Shown here: positions 45,591 to 58,200 of the stretch, piece by piece
Layout: each line of letters begins with the position of its first letter
Numbering within the stretch: the first letter of the stretch is position 1
Assembly (NCBI GenBank): GCA_039621445.1
Contig: CP154957.1
Coordinates: 2,288,504-2,352,503, forward strand
From: Euglena gracilis
Taxonomy: Eukaryota; Euglenida; Euglenophyceae; Euglenales
Reading direction: 5' to 3'
Length of the DNA: 64,000 nt
Program-made: the position numbers and the translations under genes
Notes under the pieces: generated by a model
What the model was told of the DNA's origin: nothing
Databases searched by the model: none
What the model saw: only the letters and a program-made list of their open reading frames with translations

Positions 45591-46251
45591 CTTCAGCGGG
45601 CCCAGCCCCGAGTCCAGCCCGAGGAGAATGCGAGCCGCAATTGCATGTAACTTGACTTGACTAGCTTGAGCTGCAATTTGCAGAAGGAAAAAGCAGGTGG
45701 TGACAGTTATGTGTTCAACTTAATGGTGTTAAATTTCCGTGTGTTGCAGTGATGTTAAACTTGGCTTTTGATCCACAAATAAGACAGCATATTATGTTTT
45801 AGGCTAAATTTGGGCTAAATTTGTTTTACTGTGAAATCAAGAGGGTAGGATTTCGACGAAACACCCAAATACAGCCCAGTCATGCCAAGATAATAATTAG
45901 ATATGGTTAGGCATTTCGGGGAAAAGAAGCTTAACCCTGTGCCCAACGACCAGTAACCCCTCTGTCCTCCAACCAGGGGGTGGTCATTGGACATGGGGCG
46001 GTCGATGGATGGGGGAATGAAAAAAACTGCAAAAAAAAACTGTAACTTTCTCCGTTCAGTTTCAGTGGGATTTGTTGAGTTGAGCTGAGTTGATTTAAAA
46101 AGAAAATGAACTATTGGACCATGATAATTTTGAGAGTTTTTTTTTTCGACGCCAGGGAGCTTCCAAAGAGGGAAGGGTTTCATACTTAATTCCAAATTGG
46201 GTTATATTTTGAAGCAATTTATTTCCCCGCATGACCCAAAACTATTCTTCA

Positions 46252-49200
46252 TTAAACATTTGGCTTTTGAAACTGAAGCGAATTCGCGAATCCACGGCAC
46301 AACTGAGGGCTGGCCATGACAGGGCGCGGCTCTGCGCTGCGGGCTCTGGGCGGAGCCACCGGGGCAACGGCGGCGGCGGCTATTTCCAGGCTGGCTTTTG
46401 TCTTTGCCTTGTGACCCATGAACAGCAAGAGACTTTTTGCAGGCAAGAGAATGAAGGGAGGAAGCTTAAACAACAAAATTCAAAGAAATTTTCAACACTT
46501 TTATTTGACAAGAAAACGTTTGATGGGGGTCGCGTTTCAATTTGACAAGGAATTTGGCGATTGAAGATTTGCTGCTGTCCATACACAGCCTGCTCGGCGC
46601 ACTCGGCCGTGGTGGCGGCGAACGTGCGCGAGAGGCACGGGCAGGCGGCCCACCCGAGGCGAAGGCGGAGGTCTGGAATGGGGCCAGGGACTGAGATCCA
46701 AAGGCTTGCTGGCAGGCACACCAAACAGGATGTCGGTTAACAGCCCCTGGGCTGAAGCCCCCCCCCATCCCCCCAGGTGAAGCCACCCATGAAGCCATGG
46801 CCACCAATGAAGGCCCACCCAGCCATGGGCGAGCTGGGAAGGCCTTACAGCAAATGAATGGAAATTCATCGACGCGAAGAGGAGATCAGGGCTGGAAATG
46901 CAGCTGGCTGGCACACCATCCCCATGTTGGGTGTCTGGTTCGGTGCGCATTGTGGTCAATGGCTGTCGATCGGGGGGGGGGGGGGGGGCAGACTCCCACA
47001 GTTACATTGGACTCAATGCGTGGTGCACTTGGTGCAAAGGCCTGTCTTTGCACCAGATACACCACACATTGAGTCCAATGCAACCGCAGCAGACACACAA
47101 CATGGCGGTCACATTTTGAGTTGCACACATTGCATCTCAACTTTCGGGGTGAACTGTTGAACAATGGGGTTGACTTTAAAGCCAAAAATGCAGGGTGGGC
47201 CAACACCGCCGACCTTCCACGTGCGTCTTCCAGTGGTGGTCATTGGGTGGTGACACTCTCTTGCACTGATCAGGGCATCATAGTTAGGAATCCCTGCTTG
47301 CAATTTCCTCGCTGACCTTCGGGGCCTTCGGGGCGGCCACGGCCTGCGCGGGCTTCGAGACAGGTACACCGGGAGGAGAGGCCTCCCCTCAGCCTGCTCA
47401 TGATCGAAACCAAATGCGGAGGGTTAGGCGACTGCAACGTGCAGGTCGGATAACTACACCCCACACTCTTGTTCCAGACAGCGCTTGGCGATAAAAGGAG
47501 GAGACACAAAACGAAGAGCTGGAAGGGAAACACCGCAAGCACTGATGGCAGTCAAGCATTGAGAAAGGAAATACTGCAGCGAATGGCAGTCAAGCACTGA
47601 GAAACCGGTGCCAGCAAAGGTCCGGTTTGCACCCAGAAATCAACGGGCCCTGCCCATCAAAGTTTCGAAACTCATTCCAGCAGTGCGCGGTTCATGGGAA
47701 CCAGGATAGCAGAAATGAGGCTCCTCGACGAACGGGGATTCCACGGTGTATGGCGACGCGACTGCGTACGGCTTGGCCGCGCTGCTGCGGCGGGCGGCGG
47801 ACTTCGTCTCGAGCGCTGGGCTGGTGGGTTGTGACTGCGGCCGCGCCGGCGGAGACTTGGAGCGACTGAGCGCAGCGTCGGGGGACGTCTGCCGGCGGAC
47901 CGGGACTGGGCTGGCCCCAGACAAGCTACCAATAATTGCATTAAAAAAAAATATTGATATTTTGTCGAATTTTTGAGATTAAACGTTTGTTTTTTTGTGC
48001 TGTTTTTGCACCAAAACCAATTCGGTTTTATCCTCTTTTTGAACTTTTGGGGCATTTTGCACATTTTAGGACATTATCCATCTCACAGCCGCATCCCAGA
48101 CAGAGAATCCCCCCCCGAAGCCACAAGCGCATCCCTGGACACCGGTGCACCATTGGCCGGTCGCAGGGTCCTGCACCGCTGGGGAGATGGGGTGCGCCCG
48201 CGTGCCCTTTGGCGGGCTCTGACCCTGCCACGGCGTTGCGGGGCATGGAAAGTCACTGGCTGGTAAATGGGGGAAGGGGTGAAGGAAACAGATGGCTGGA
48301 AAGAAACGGCAGGCCAGCAAGAAAAAAGTGGCGGGTTCGTTCTGCCGCAGCAGCAAGTGCACTTCCTACTCTCCCCCCCCAAGAAATTGTCACCTGATAT
48401 GCCGGCCATATCCACTTGACAGCTTGGCTCCAACAGTCCTGGGCTGGGTGGAAACCTGGCAGTTTCCCAAGCATGACAACTTTCAGGGGGCTACACATTT
48501 GTGTGGGTTCTCTCTGCATCCTCTCACCCAAGAAGCAGGTGACTGAGTTCACTGGAAAGTGCCCGGAACTTCAATGTGGAGGGATCGACCCTCCCCCCAG
48601 TCGACCGGCCGTGCCACGCCGCGGGCGGTAGACCTCCTCGTCCTTCACCGCCTTCGCCTTGCGCTTCTCCTCCTCCACCCGCTTCTGGCGGGCGCGCTGC
48701 CTCTCCTCCTCCCGGCGCCGCTCCGCCGCCAGCCGCGGCCCGGCCCCCGCCAGCCCTCCACCGCCCTTCCGTTGCCCGGGACACCCTTCCGTTTTCGGTC
48801 TGCTCTGATGCCTTCGTGACCTGGCCCCTTTCCAACTCCGGTTCCATCAACGACTCGGGCATCCTTCACCGCTAGCCATGGGGGGTGGGGGTGGTCCATT
48901 TCCAGGTTTCCATTTCCTTTCAGAATCCACAACGCATAGGATGGACATGACCCAACACGCGCTGTGCGTGTTTTGGCGGCCAGCTGCAGGGGGGGGGGGA
49001 GGTGAAATGCGCATTTTTGGAAAATTTAAAAAAAAATTGCAAAAAAATGCGAAAATGCTGAAGAATATGAAACACACCCCCCCCCTACAGTTGGGTGGGA
49101 GTAAAAGCACATTAATGCAATGAACCAGGGGGGGGGGGCAGCCCCAACACCACCTTCATCCGGTGGGTGCCGCACGGACCTGCTCCTGGCGCTGCGCCTT

Positions 49201-52200
49201 CTCCGCCTCCTTCCGCTCCTCCTCCTGGCGCCGCGCCTCCTCCAGCCGCACCTTCTCCTCCTGCTTGCGCTCCTCCGCCTTCCGCCGCCGCTCCGCATCG
49301 TACCGCCGCTGCTCCTCCTTCTTCCTCCCAGCCACACAGCCGCAGAATCCAACGCTGTAGTGCTCAGAATAGCCCATATTCTTCTTTTATGTGTGTATTT
49401 TTTATATTCAGACATAATATGAACACATGCATACGAACATCATGTGCACACACATACACGCAAACATGCATTCATAAGCAGACAGTGTCCATGCCGCATG
49501 CTGCAGAAATGACGGTATCGACAGCCCACCACGCTCGGCCGCAGCGACGTGGGCGCCATCTCCTCCATCTTCTGCTGGGCCTCCGCCCAGGCGCGCTCCT
49601 CCTCGCACTTCCGGTCCTCCTCCTCCCGGCGCTTCTGCTCCTCCCGCTGCTTCTTCAGCGCTGCCTTCCGCTTGGCCTCCGCCTGCGCGGCCAGGGCGGC
49701 CTGCACACTGGCGTCGGCCTAAGGCGCTTGCGTATAAGGGCAGGTGTGGGGGGAGGGGGTGGGTCAGACCCCCCATCCAGTCCAAGAGAGGGGGCAGTGG
49801 GATGTCGACACCCCCCACCTAAACAGTGGCACAGCGTGGGTGGAGCAGGGTGGGCCAAGAACTTTTCGCCACAAAATCGGCCAAAATTTCCATTTTGGGC
49901 ACTTTTGGACAAAGACCTCATTCTCAGTGACACAAATGGAAAAAAGAAATATATCGTATTGCATTCATTATTGCTATCTTATTATATCTTATCAAATTTA
50001 ATCACACATATTAGCATATCTTCAGTTAGCCCCCCCAAAAAATGATCGTATGCCTGTTTTACCTGGAGGTACCACAGGGAAAAAGGCAAAAAAAACCCTG
50101 GGTGGAGTGGGTGGATACCGCACTTTGGGGTCCCAGCCATTCCATTGCTTACCCATCCCGGGGATCCAGGGGGTCACTTTCCACTTTCGAAAACCAGTCA
50201 GTCAGTTTCTGAAAGCCAGTCACCAACTTCCCAAACTGTCTTTCAAACAACACCATGTGCCTTATCACCTTTGCTGGGCATTGTTCCTGAGACGTCGAGC
50301 AGAAGTGCCGAGCATTTTGCCCGCATTATGCCAACGCCTTTCCGGGGGACGGCGGGCACTCCGCAGCCGCCGCGTGGCTGCCACCCTGGCCGGGGGCCAC
50401 CGGGGACGTATGCAGTGGGGAGAGGGAGGCCCGGGCCGGGGTTGGGGCGGCGGACCCGAAGTCCAGGAAGTGCACCGGCGAGCTGCCCGCGGGGTGAGTG
50501 ACTGGGGGGCTCAGGGACACCCCGCGGCGGGGCGATCGGATGAAACAGGAACGTGGGCTTGTTGCCCACCCCCATCAGAAGCCTCGTCAGGTGTGTATTG
50601 GCCACGCCACCCTTTCCTTGCATTTATCTCAATGGGGGGCATCCGGCCATCCAATTGTGCTCCAGATCTCACAAAAGGATTTGGAAACCAGTCTACCGAG
50701 GAGCCTTTTAAAAAATTGCTCTGAAAGGGGGAGTTGCTGGAGTGTGAAAAGTTCTGTTCCCATCCAGCAAAGGGAGGCCACTTGAAACAAAAAAGGTCGG
50801 CCACGGCTGTGGAAGGGTCCAGAATTCCGTTTAACAACATGGGGGGGAAATGCCCTGCCCTGCCTGCCCATGGTGCCCCCACCCAACCCACCCCTGGGTG
50901 GGTGGGCCCAAGCCATGGGGTGGGCCGGGTGCGTGACTGGGCCTGGCAGTGGGCAACAAAGACGGGGCTGACCGGCTCGATGGGAGCAGCGTACGGAGAG
51001 GCTTTGGGGGGTTGCGTCGGATTGCCGGCCCTCAGCTGTTGGGGCAACAAGGGGCAAAATTAATTGAAAGAAATAAGAAACCAATCTAAAGTTTGTTTGA
51101 AGTGTGCTGGACACTGTGTGCCACACACATGGACACACACACACACACACACACACACAACATACACGCCCTCGCATGTGTGTGCAAACACACAGCGTGC
51201 CCACACACGCATGCGCACACGCATGCATGTCCATCGAGGACAAGCTTTTTGATGCACATAGATCAGACAGAAGTGCATGCTTTATTATAAATTCGTGTCC
51301 ACTATCCAGAAGCAACCGAAAAAAAAATCCCTTGAGAGATTAAAACCAGTGAATCCATTATCTGGGGCAATGACAGTGCTAAGGTCCTATTAGAGTACTT
51401 GCCCGCAGTTCCTCCAAACGCTGTGCCTCGATCCCAGGCAACCACCGGTGGACACATCCACCCTTCCATCAAAGTGGATTGTTTGATTGGGGGGAGTTTG
51501 GCACGAGGAGGACTTGACTCACCACGCAGCCGTTCGCATTTTCTTCTAAAACTGAAGCTTGCATCATAAAGTGTGAGATTTGTTTTGGTTTGACCTCGGG
51601 TCTTCCTCCCACTGCCTTTTGCGCGGGCAATTGGCAAAGTTCTCAAGCAAATGGAGCTCAGAAGCAGCAAAGGAAGGGCAAAGAAACCATCCCAAGCACC
51701 AAATTGAAGGCAACATCCAACACATGGGTTGCAAACGGTAAGATTGGTTCCCATCCACCTGGCTAGCGATGTGGGCAATGGGTCTGGGGCCCATCAGATC
51801 AGCGACTGCCCTTCCGGCAATCGCTGGAAGGGCATTCGCACCAGCAAAGAATGTAACCGATGACTGATCACGGAGAAAGGGGGAGAGCGCCAATTGTTTT
51901 GCCAACCCAGGGCCGGGGCAACGGGAGGTCGCCTGCCCCTGCCGCAGCTCCTCCTCCCGCTGGGCGATCGCCAGCTCCCGCTGCCGTGCCTCGATCCGCA
52001 CCCGACCGCTGCGCACCAACCCCCCCCCCTCCTCGTCATGCCATCAGAACAACAAAGGGCCGGTCGTTGACACCAAGTTCTCTCGAGGGAAGAGCTGTCC
52101 AAGTCCAACTGAAGAAAGCCAGTGACTAGGGGAAAAAGGCATTAAAACTGGGCTGGAAAATGCATCGTCAATGTTTGCCTAACCGCAGATTTGCAGGTTG

Positions 52201-55200
52201 GGGTTTGAGGTGTGGACAGAGACAAGGATAATGGTAGGTGTGTGGCCCAGGACATGGTTGGCAGGGCGGGGGTGTGACATTGTCTCGACAATTGTTTCGG
52301 GGTACATTGAGCAGCGGGCGGGGCAGCATGCGCTTGTACTCCATCTCCTGCCGGCGCCCCTCCGGCAGCAAGCCCTGGGGCAGGGCCAGGGGTTCTCTTA
52401 AGGACCCGGGAGTGGGGGGATCTAGCCGGCCAGCTGGAAAAAGGTGCTGCCCGGGGCTCCGGCTTAAGCAAACCCCCTGGGCGGGGCCCCACCCCCCTCC
52501 GCCACCACGGGGGCAGCGGCCGCCGGTCGGGTCGCTGGCACGGCGCTGCCGGGGGCGGACGAGGGTCGCGACGGCGGTTTCCCGAGCAGGCCGCTCCTCA
52601 TGGCGATCGCCACAGACAGGCTGGATTGCCACACTTCTCAGAGAGGAGCACCTCAGGCGACTCTCGAATGATGAGGCGGAGCATCGACACCCGAGAAGGA
52701 CTGAATTTCTCAAGGTCACTCGGCACTCGGCACAAGGCCACTTCTTCAAACCCCCGATGAGTTGGAGGTTCCGAGGGCAAAGGAGCAACACAAACAATTC
52801 CATGGGTTGGGTACATGCTTGTGCATACCGACCGGGGGGGGGGAGGGGGGGGTGGGTGCTATAGGGTGCCTGCCCCTAGCAGGCACACCCCCCCCCCGGG
52901 GGGATAGGGGTCCGGGCCGGACCCAGAAAATTTTCATTGAAAATGGCCTTTTCCGGGCCCCCGGCGCCTTCGGCGCCGGGGTCGGAGGGGGGTGCCTGCT
53001 AGGTGCAGGCACCTCCAAAACCCTACCCCCCCCCGGGGGGGGTCGGATCGGGTGCTATGGGGTGCCTGCCCCTAGCACCCCCCCCCCCCCCCCCCCTGGG
53101 GTAGGCACCCGACTAAGCGCAAGCCTGGTTGGGTAAACCAAATTCTGTCCTGGCCGACCCTTCAGGAACCCTGGGGGAGCGGGGGGCCAGATGTGGGGTG
53201 CAGGGGAAGAGGGTGGGGCAGTGGGCCACAGGCCATTCTGCCCCCCTCCCCCGTTCTCTCCCTTTGAAAAATCCCTTTGAAGCCCAATGCGGAGGAAAAG
53301 GCGCCGCACGCACCGTGAGGCGGGGCCTGGCCTCTGCCGGGGGCCGGCCGACCTCCACCGGCTTGGCCTCCCGGGGCGGTCTCCTCGGGGGCCCCCGCCG
53401 CGCAGCGCTGGATGGCAGCGCGCTCACGACGCAATGCCGGCGTGCACAGGCTGTGGCGTGGGGCACCGGTGCTGACTTCGATTCAAACTTATCCAACATA
53501 ATCACGGGAGATAATTTATGAAAACCAGGAGCAAACACAACTTGGGGAGCACCCACCACCCCTGGGGTTTCAAGAGTTCGAGTACGTTGTTACCACCAAC
53601 ATTCCTCTCCGACTGGAGGAAAGATCCCCTTGCTTGCCCCAAATTCATGTGTTTCAGATGTTTTGGTTCCAAAATAAAGAACACCAATGTGTTTGTGTTG
53701 CTTTGTGTTACCCACCCCCGGGGACCCGGGGGACCCCCCCCCCATCACCTCACCCCCCCACCTTTCAAAAACCCTTGGCTTCCACCCAACAGGCAGCCAT
53801 CCGCATTGCGCCGTGGGTGCTGAGCTGTCCCCGTCCGCAGGGATCTCCCACTGCACGGCGGGCGACGCCCGCCCCGACTCCGCAGAGTAGCACGATGACA
53901 GGCCCTCCGACGACCGTCCGCTGGCGTACCCCACGCTGGTGCCGGCGGACCGCGCGGAGACGTCCGGCTCTGCCCGGCCAATCGGGCCCACGGGCGTGCG
54001 TGGCAGGGGAGGGCCATCGCCCAAACAGTCCGCAAGGCACTCCGTGTTCAGGTGCCCAAGGCAGCCACCCAACAGTCCAAACCCCACCAAATGCTTTCAA
54101 TTATTGATCATCAGCCTGTGATTTTCATAGAAGATAGCACAGAAAACTACACACCATTCCAACGCCACCAGGTGCCCAGGCAGCCGATCCCACACTTAAC
54201 ACGTAACCGCTTGTTCCTTTGCACAATTGCACACAGGGACAATTTTTTTGAAAGTCCCAATTAGTAGCCCCCAAACCCATTTCCCTTAATGAGGAGTTGG
54301 GGTGTCCAGAGGAGGCGCCCCCCCCAGCATAAAAGGCGCACATACATCGACCATATGTGTGCTGCCTCATTAACTTGGGACGTTGCTGAAACTATTTGGG
54401 GCAGGTGAGACCTAGCCCTGTACGCACTTGACGTTACGAAAAAATTTGGTCTCTGTGACCTGCGCAAATGCAAACAGGGACCACTTGCACAACAGCAGGA
54501 ACCGTCTGTTTGCGAAACTGCGGGAACGGACAGGTACCGCAATTGTGTGGCTAGTTCCTCATGTAATTGCACAAATGGTTCCTTTGCGCAACTGGCACAG
54601 GAATGTTTATGCATTGCAAAAGTGAGTCATTCAGGTAATGGATTTGCTCCAATTATGCGAATGCTTGCACACGTAAGATCGTTTGGGGGCCACAACAATA
54701 CGATTGAGAGCGCAACGGGCCTGAAAATGGCCATAACTCCGGCTCGCCGTGCAGTCAGGCGAAAATTGAAATACTGTTAGATAGGCGTTTGAAGGGATTT
54801 ATTTTAGGACGTTTCCTTTAATTTTGCTTCATTTTGAGATAATTAAAAAACATCGATTTTTTTGGCCCCGAAAATGGCCGAAAACAGCAGAGTTGAAAGC
54901 CTGCTGCGCTGTTTTGGGCAATAGACCCACTTCTGGGCAATTTTTTTTGGGGGGGAGGATCAACAGTTGACTGGAAGAAAGCCGCTTCGTTTCGCCAAAA
55001 TAAATAGCAACAAAAAATCAAGGCTTTTTCCTTGAAGAAAAAAAAGAGTTTACAGGCGCCTTTCACCCCTGTCTTTTATCAAAAATTAAGGCGCAGTTTG
55101 CCTTTGAATGGATGTGCTTGCTGCATTCAGGGGCATATATGGTGCAACATCCTGAGAAGCTTCCTTTGACCCTCTCAGACATGTTCGACAAACACCTCGA

Positions 55201-58200
55201 CTTTGTGAACGCTGTGTTTCCATTACTCCCGTCTCGTTAGTTAAGTCTCAAAAGTCCCCGCCATTAATTAAATCCCCGCAAATAGGATAAAGGATGCAAT
55301 AGCATAAAGGAGCGATTCAGAAAATATCACCAATGTTGATGGGAGGGGGCTCAGCACCACAGGAAATAGCACAGTTTCACGACACCAATTTTCCAGCTCC
55401 AAAAAGGCTGTCATATGAGGTATGTTGGTTGGTTTTAAAATGGTTTTTTTTTGCGCAATTACATTACCCAATTGCGCAAAAAAAAAACATCGTTTTTGCT
55501 GCCATGCGGGCAAACCTGCCACCACAGAGCTCAACTGGTCAATGGTAAAGGTGTGATCTTTATCCCCTCCATCTACGAGATTTTTCAGAGTTCTGTAGCA
55601 GTCCGCTTCAAACTGGAAAACACACTTTTGTAACTGACTTCAAAAACCTCCACAAATGTTGCAGGTAATCAAAAGGCAAAGGGGTGGGCCCGTCACTCGT
55701 CCTCCAGAACGCCAGTTGGCACTAATTGTCAGGCAGGAAATGCGCAGACAGGAGCAGGGTGTTTCATGTAGTTTTGGGTAATTTTGTATTTCCCGGGGAT
55801 CAAACCGGGGAATCAAAACTTTGTGAAGGCTAAAAACATCAAATTTTGCCTCCCCCCTCCGGGTTTAACACGTGTTCCATTTTTTGAACCCATAATTCAA
55901 ACACGCATCGGTACTTCGACACACCATGAATATTTGCAATCATCCTGGAACCCGGGAATCAGGGCACCGTTCTCATTTTGTATGGGAAGGGTCATGCCCT
56001 CCTTTGGGAGGGGGGGGGGCAGAGGTATGGGACTGCCAAATATTCCAATGGCGGGCACTGCTGCCCCCAATAATCCCCGGGTCTCCTTTTTGGACCCTTT
56101 GCTGAAAATCCAAAAGGGGCCTCTTTGGGAGGGGGGGGGGATTTTTTTTGGATTTTGTCTGAATATCGGCTTAAAAAAGAGCCTGCCCGAGGGTTTGAAA
56201 ATAAGTCCAAAAAATTTTCACGGCGAACAAAAATTTTCAAGAAAAAATGCCGAAAGTGGGCAAAAATAAAAAAAAAAACTCAACACGCCGACCACTCCTG
56301 AGGCCTATAACCCCCCCGTGAGTCATGAGTGGGGAGTTATGCCCATACAACCAAATAGGATCACCGCCCCAGGTCACACCACTGCCCCCCCAGGGGGGTT
56401 AGAGCAGGGGGGGGGGAAATGCAACTTGGCCCTTCAAATTATGCAAGTCAAAAAAATGCAAAAAAATGCAAAAAAAATGCAAAAAAAATGCAAAAAAATG
56501 CAACTTGCATGAAAACCTTGAGAAAAAGCTGGAATATGACAGAGCTTTGTTGCCTAAAACCAAAAAAAATTTCCAGGGCAAAATATTTTATGCAAAAAAA
56601 CGCAAAAAAAATGCAAAAAAATCCAAACATATGCCAACCAACTACAAATTTTTTTTCAAGGGCAAAATATTTTATGTAAAAAATGCAAAAAAATGCAAAA
56701 AAATCCAAACATACGGCAACCATCTACAAAAAATTTTCCAGGGCAAAATATTTTATGCAAAAAAATGCAAAAAAATGCAAAAAAATGCAAATTTCGGGAA
56801 AACCTGATTATGCAAAAAAAATGCAAATTATGCAAGTTGCATTTCCCCCCCCCCCTGGTTAGAGGCATGGGGCTGACTTGTGCTCTTAATGCCGGAATGG
56901 GCCCATCCTCGCAGGACCGTGGCCGTTTCCCGGCCGGCGCCCGACCGGACGAAGCTGAACGTTGGCTGTGCCGCCTCCTCCGAGTCCTCAGCCGCGGCCG
57001 CGGCCGGGGGGCGGCCCCCAGGGCTGCGGAACCGCGAGCCGCGGCCCGGGTTGGCCCCACCGGGCCCCTTCGCGGGGGCGGCCGCGGCGGAGGGACGGCC
57101 TGGCTGGGGACGGTCAGCGAGGCCAGGGTACAACCTCAGGCCAACGCTCAAAACAGGCCGGTCCTGAAGCAAAAAGAAATTCCCACCCAGCACATTCAAT
57201 GCAAAACCCAAGAGAAAATGGCCAAAAAAACATTTTCGGCAGAAAAGGGTCGACTGACCCATCCACCCTGAGCTTCAAAAAATCGTTTTCGACTTTTTAA
57301 GTGTTGGGGGCAATGGCGTCAGGGCTGACAAAAATGGAGGAAAGTGTGACCTCCTTGAAATGAAGCCTGGACAGGGTCCTGTTGGAATGACCAGGCAGTT
57401 TTCCCAGCCTGAGGGAGGCAATTAGATGGATTTTCAATCAACCGGTTGTCTGGTGCCCAGGTTAGGGTTAGGGTTAGGGTTAGGGTTAGGGTTAGGGTTG
57501 GGGTTGGGGTTAGGGTTAGGGTTCCTGCAGTGGCAGTCTTTCTTCGAAATGGATTTTAGGAAGAAAGGAAGAGGACAACTGTTTCAAAACACTTGAAAAC
57601 CGAAAATGAAACACACACAACGCAGAATGTTGCAGCGCTTTGTTCCCTGCTCCACAGCCTCAACTTCATCAACGGCGTTCTCAAATGGCCTGGGGTCCGG
57701 CAGGGCCTCGACTTCCACAATCTGCGGGGCAGCCTTGCCTCGGGCATGGAAGAACTTGAACGAGGACGTCTGGCCCGAGGGGGGTCTCTCGCTAATGGGG
57801 AATGCCGGTGGCTCAGTGGGTTCTTCTTCAAAGTCACCAGCGGCACTTGGGATTAAAAAAAAAGGCAAAGGCAGTTGATGGGACTTCACACACCATTTGG
57901 AAACCCCCAGCCTACCCTCGGGGTTGGGTACCCTTCAACTGAAGCAACTCCCCAAACGCCATTGTCCAGCCTGAAGCTGGAAACCCCACAAAAAACAACT
58001 CCCTCCCCCTTGGTCCCCCCTTTGGTGGCACATCAAGTAGATCAGGGGGGCTGTTCGGCGCATTCCAAGCCCCGGACAATGGTCCAGGCAGTGGCCTTCG
58101 GCTTCTGCACCGGCGCGGCGGGTCTTGCGTCCGCCTTCCGGCCGTCGCCTTTGCCGCCGGACTTCATGGCGTTGAAGGGCTGTGCCTGCATCGTCGATGG
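46252..58200 (-). CDS. Pro/Ala-rich protein with Glu/Arg/Lys coiled coil (many exons)
   Basis: Coding-like minus-strand exons: 58200-58065, 57858-57648, 57110-56885, 54030-53815, 53435-53310, 52605-52490, 52390-52310, 52015-51930, 51035-50955, 50495-50330, 49706-49560, 49311-49169, 48724-48624, 47893-47721, 47382-47295, about 46600-46550, 46400-46252 (ending NSLQFQKPNV then TAA). The N-terminal half is Pro/Ala/Ser low complexity; the middle is a highly charged coiled coil (EEQKRREEEDRKCEEERAWA); the C-terminal part is PAQAVAAPKAPKVSEEI. Junctions among the coiled-coil exons fall at in-phase repeats GGAGGAG, GCGGC, CCGCC and GGAG. A caldesmon- or MAP7-like cytoskeletal role is a guess from composition only. 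More than one gene may be included. Confidence 0.58.
47005..47080. repeat. Imperfect hairpin
   Basis: CATTGGACTCAATG and GGTGCAAAG arms pair with CTTTGCACC and CATTGAGTCCAATG. Between coding-like exons. Confidence 0.75.
47295..47382 (-). CDS. Exon: PAPK-rich
   Basis: Reads ASPPGVPVSKPAQAVAAPK, then APKVSEEIASR. Joins the previous exon at GGAG (FVEE-ASPPG). In-frame TAA shortly after, so this could also be a C-terminus. Confidence 0.6.
47721..47893 (-). CDS. Exon: Ser/Pro-rich
   Basis: Reads RQTSPDAALSRSKSPPARPQ, SQPTSPALETKSAARRSSAA and KPYAVASPYTVESPFVEE. Many SP/TP sites. Confidence 0.65.
47894..48623 (-). other. Intron with CCGCC direct repeat
   Basis: CCGCC at both edges, in phase. Holds a diverged relative of the GGGAAACTGTC element near 48370-48490. 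Confidence 0.5.
48624..48724 (-). CDS. Exon: charged coiled coil
   Basis: Reads ERRREEERQRARQKRVEEEK, then RKAKAVKDEEVYR. Joins the next exon at CCGCC (EEVYR-RQTSPDAA). Confidence 0.72.
48725..49168 (-). other. Intron with GCGGC direct repeat
   Basis: GCGGC at both edges rejoins two halves of a continuous charged helix (EQVRA-AERRREEE). No clear inverted ends. Confidence 0.5.
49169..49311 (-). CDS. Exon: charged coiled coil
   Basis: Reads QRRYDAERRRKAEERKQEEK, VRLEEARRQEEERKEAEKAQ and RQEQVRA. Joins the next exon at GCGGC. Confidence 0.75.
49560..49706 (-). CDS. Exon: charged coiled coil
   Basis: Reads MQAALAAQAEAKRKAALKKQ, REEQKRREEEDRKCEEERAW and AEAQQKMEE. Joins the next exon at GGAGGAG as QKMEE-QRRYDAERR, an unbroken helix. 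Confidence 0.72.
50330..50495 (-). CDS. Exon: Ser/Pro/Ala-rich
   Basis: Reads SSPVHFLDFGSAAPTPARAS, LSPLHTSPVAPGQGGSHAAA and AECPPSPGKAL. Confidence 0.52.
50955..51035 (-). CDS. Exon: Pro/Ala-rich
   Basis: Reads LRAGNPTQPPKASPYAAPIE, then PVSPVFVAHCQ. Confidence 0.48.
51930..52015 (-). CDS. Exon: coiled coil
   Basis: Reads RSGRVRIEARQRELAIAQRE, then EELRQGQA. Heptad-like charged helix. Confidence 0.55.
52310..52390 (-). CDS. Short exon
   Basis: Reads QGLLPEGRRQEMEYKRMLPR, then PLLNVP. Short, no family. Confidence 0.42.
52490..52605 (-). CDS. Exon: Pro/Ala/Ser-rich
   Basis: Reads MRSGLLGKPPSRPSSAPGSA, then VPATRPAAAAPVVAEGG. Low complexity. Confidence 0.45.
53310..53435 (-). CDS. Exon: Pro/Arg-rich
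   Basis: Reads PSSAARRGPPRRPPREAKPV, then EVGRPPAEARPRLTV. An overlapping frame is also open, so the frame choice is tentative. Confidence 0.42.
53815..54030 (-). CDS. Exon: Ser/Gly/Ala-rich
   Basis: Reads PRTPVGPIGRAEPDVSARSA, GTSVGYASGRSSEGLSSCYS and AESGRASPAVQWEIPADGDS. Open frame of coding composition. Confidence 0.55.
56405..56856. mobile_element. CAGGGG-type inverted-repeat element, copy B, 7-8 nt target duplication
   Basis: Same ends and interior as copy A. Flanked by GGTTAGAG at 56397-56404 and 56857-56864 (GTTAGAG if the terminal G is counted as element). Lies directly after the exon at 57110-56885 and may act as its intron. Confidence 0.82.
56885..57110 (-). CDS. Exon: Pro/Gly/Ala-rich
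   Basis: Reads PGRPSAAAAPAKGPGGANPG, RGSRFRSPGGRPPAAAAAED and SEEAAQPTFSFVRSGAGRET. It abuts the CAGGGG element at 56405-56856. Confidence 0.52.
57463..57523. repeat. Interstitial (TTAGGG)n tract
   Basis: About ten TTAGGG units with two TTGGGG variants. Shorter TTAGGG runs occur at 3540-3605, 16095-16120, 25190-25250, 28378 and 28722. Confidence 0.9.
57648..57858 (-). CDS. Exon: acidic
   Basis: Reads SAAGDFEEEPTEPPAFPISE, RPPSGQTSSFKFFHARGK and AAPQIVEVEALPDPRPFENA. Good coding character, no family. Confidence 0.58.
58065..58200 (-). CDS. Possible first exon of the Pro/Ala gene
   Basis: Reads MQAQPFNAMKSGGKGDGRKA, then DARPAAPVQKPKATAWTIV. Two possible start Mets. No upstream exon was recognised to the end of the window, which suits a gene start. 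Confidence 0.5.
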
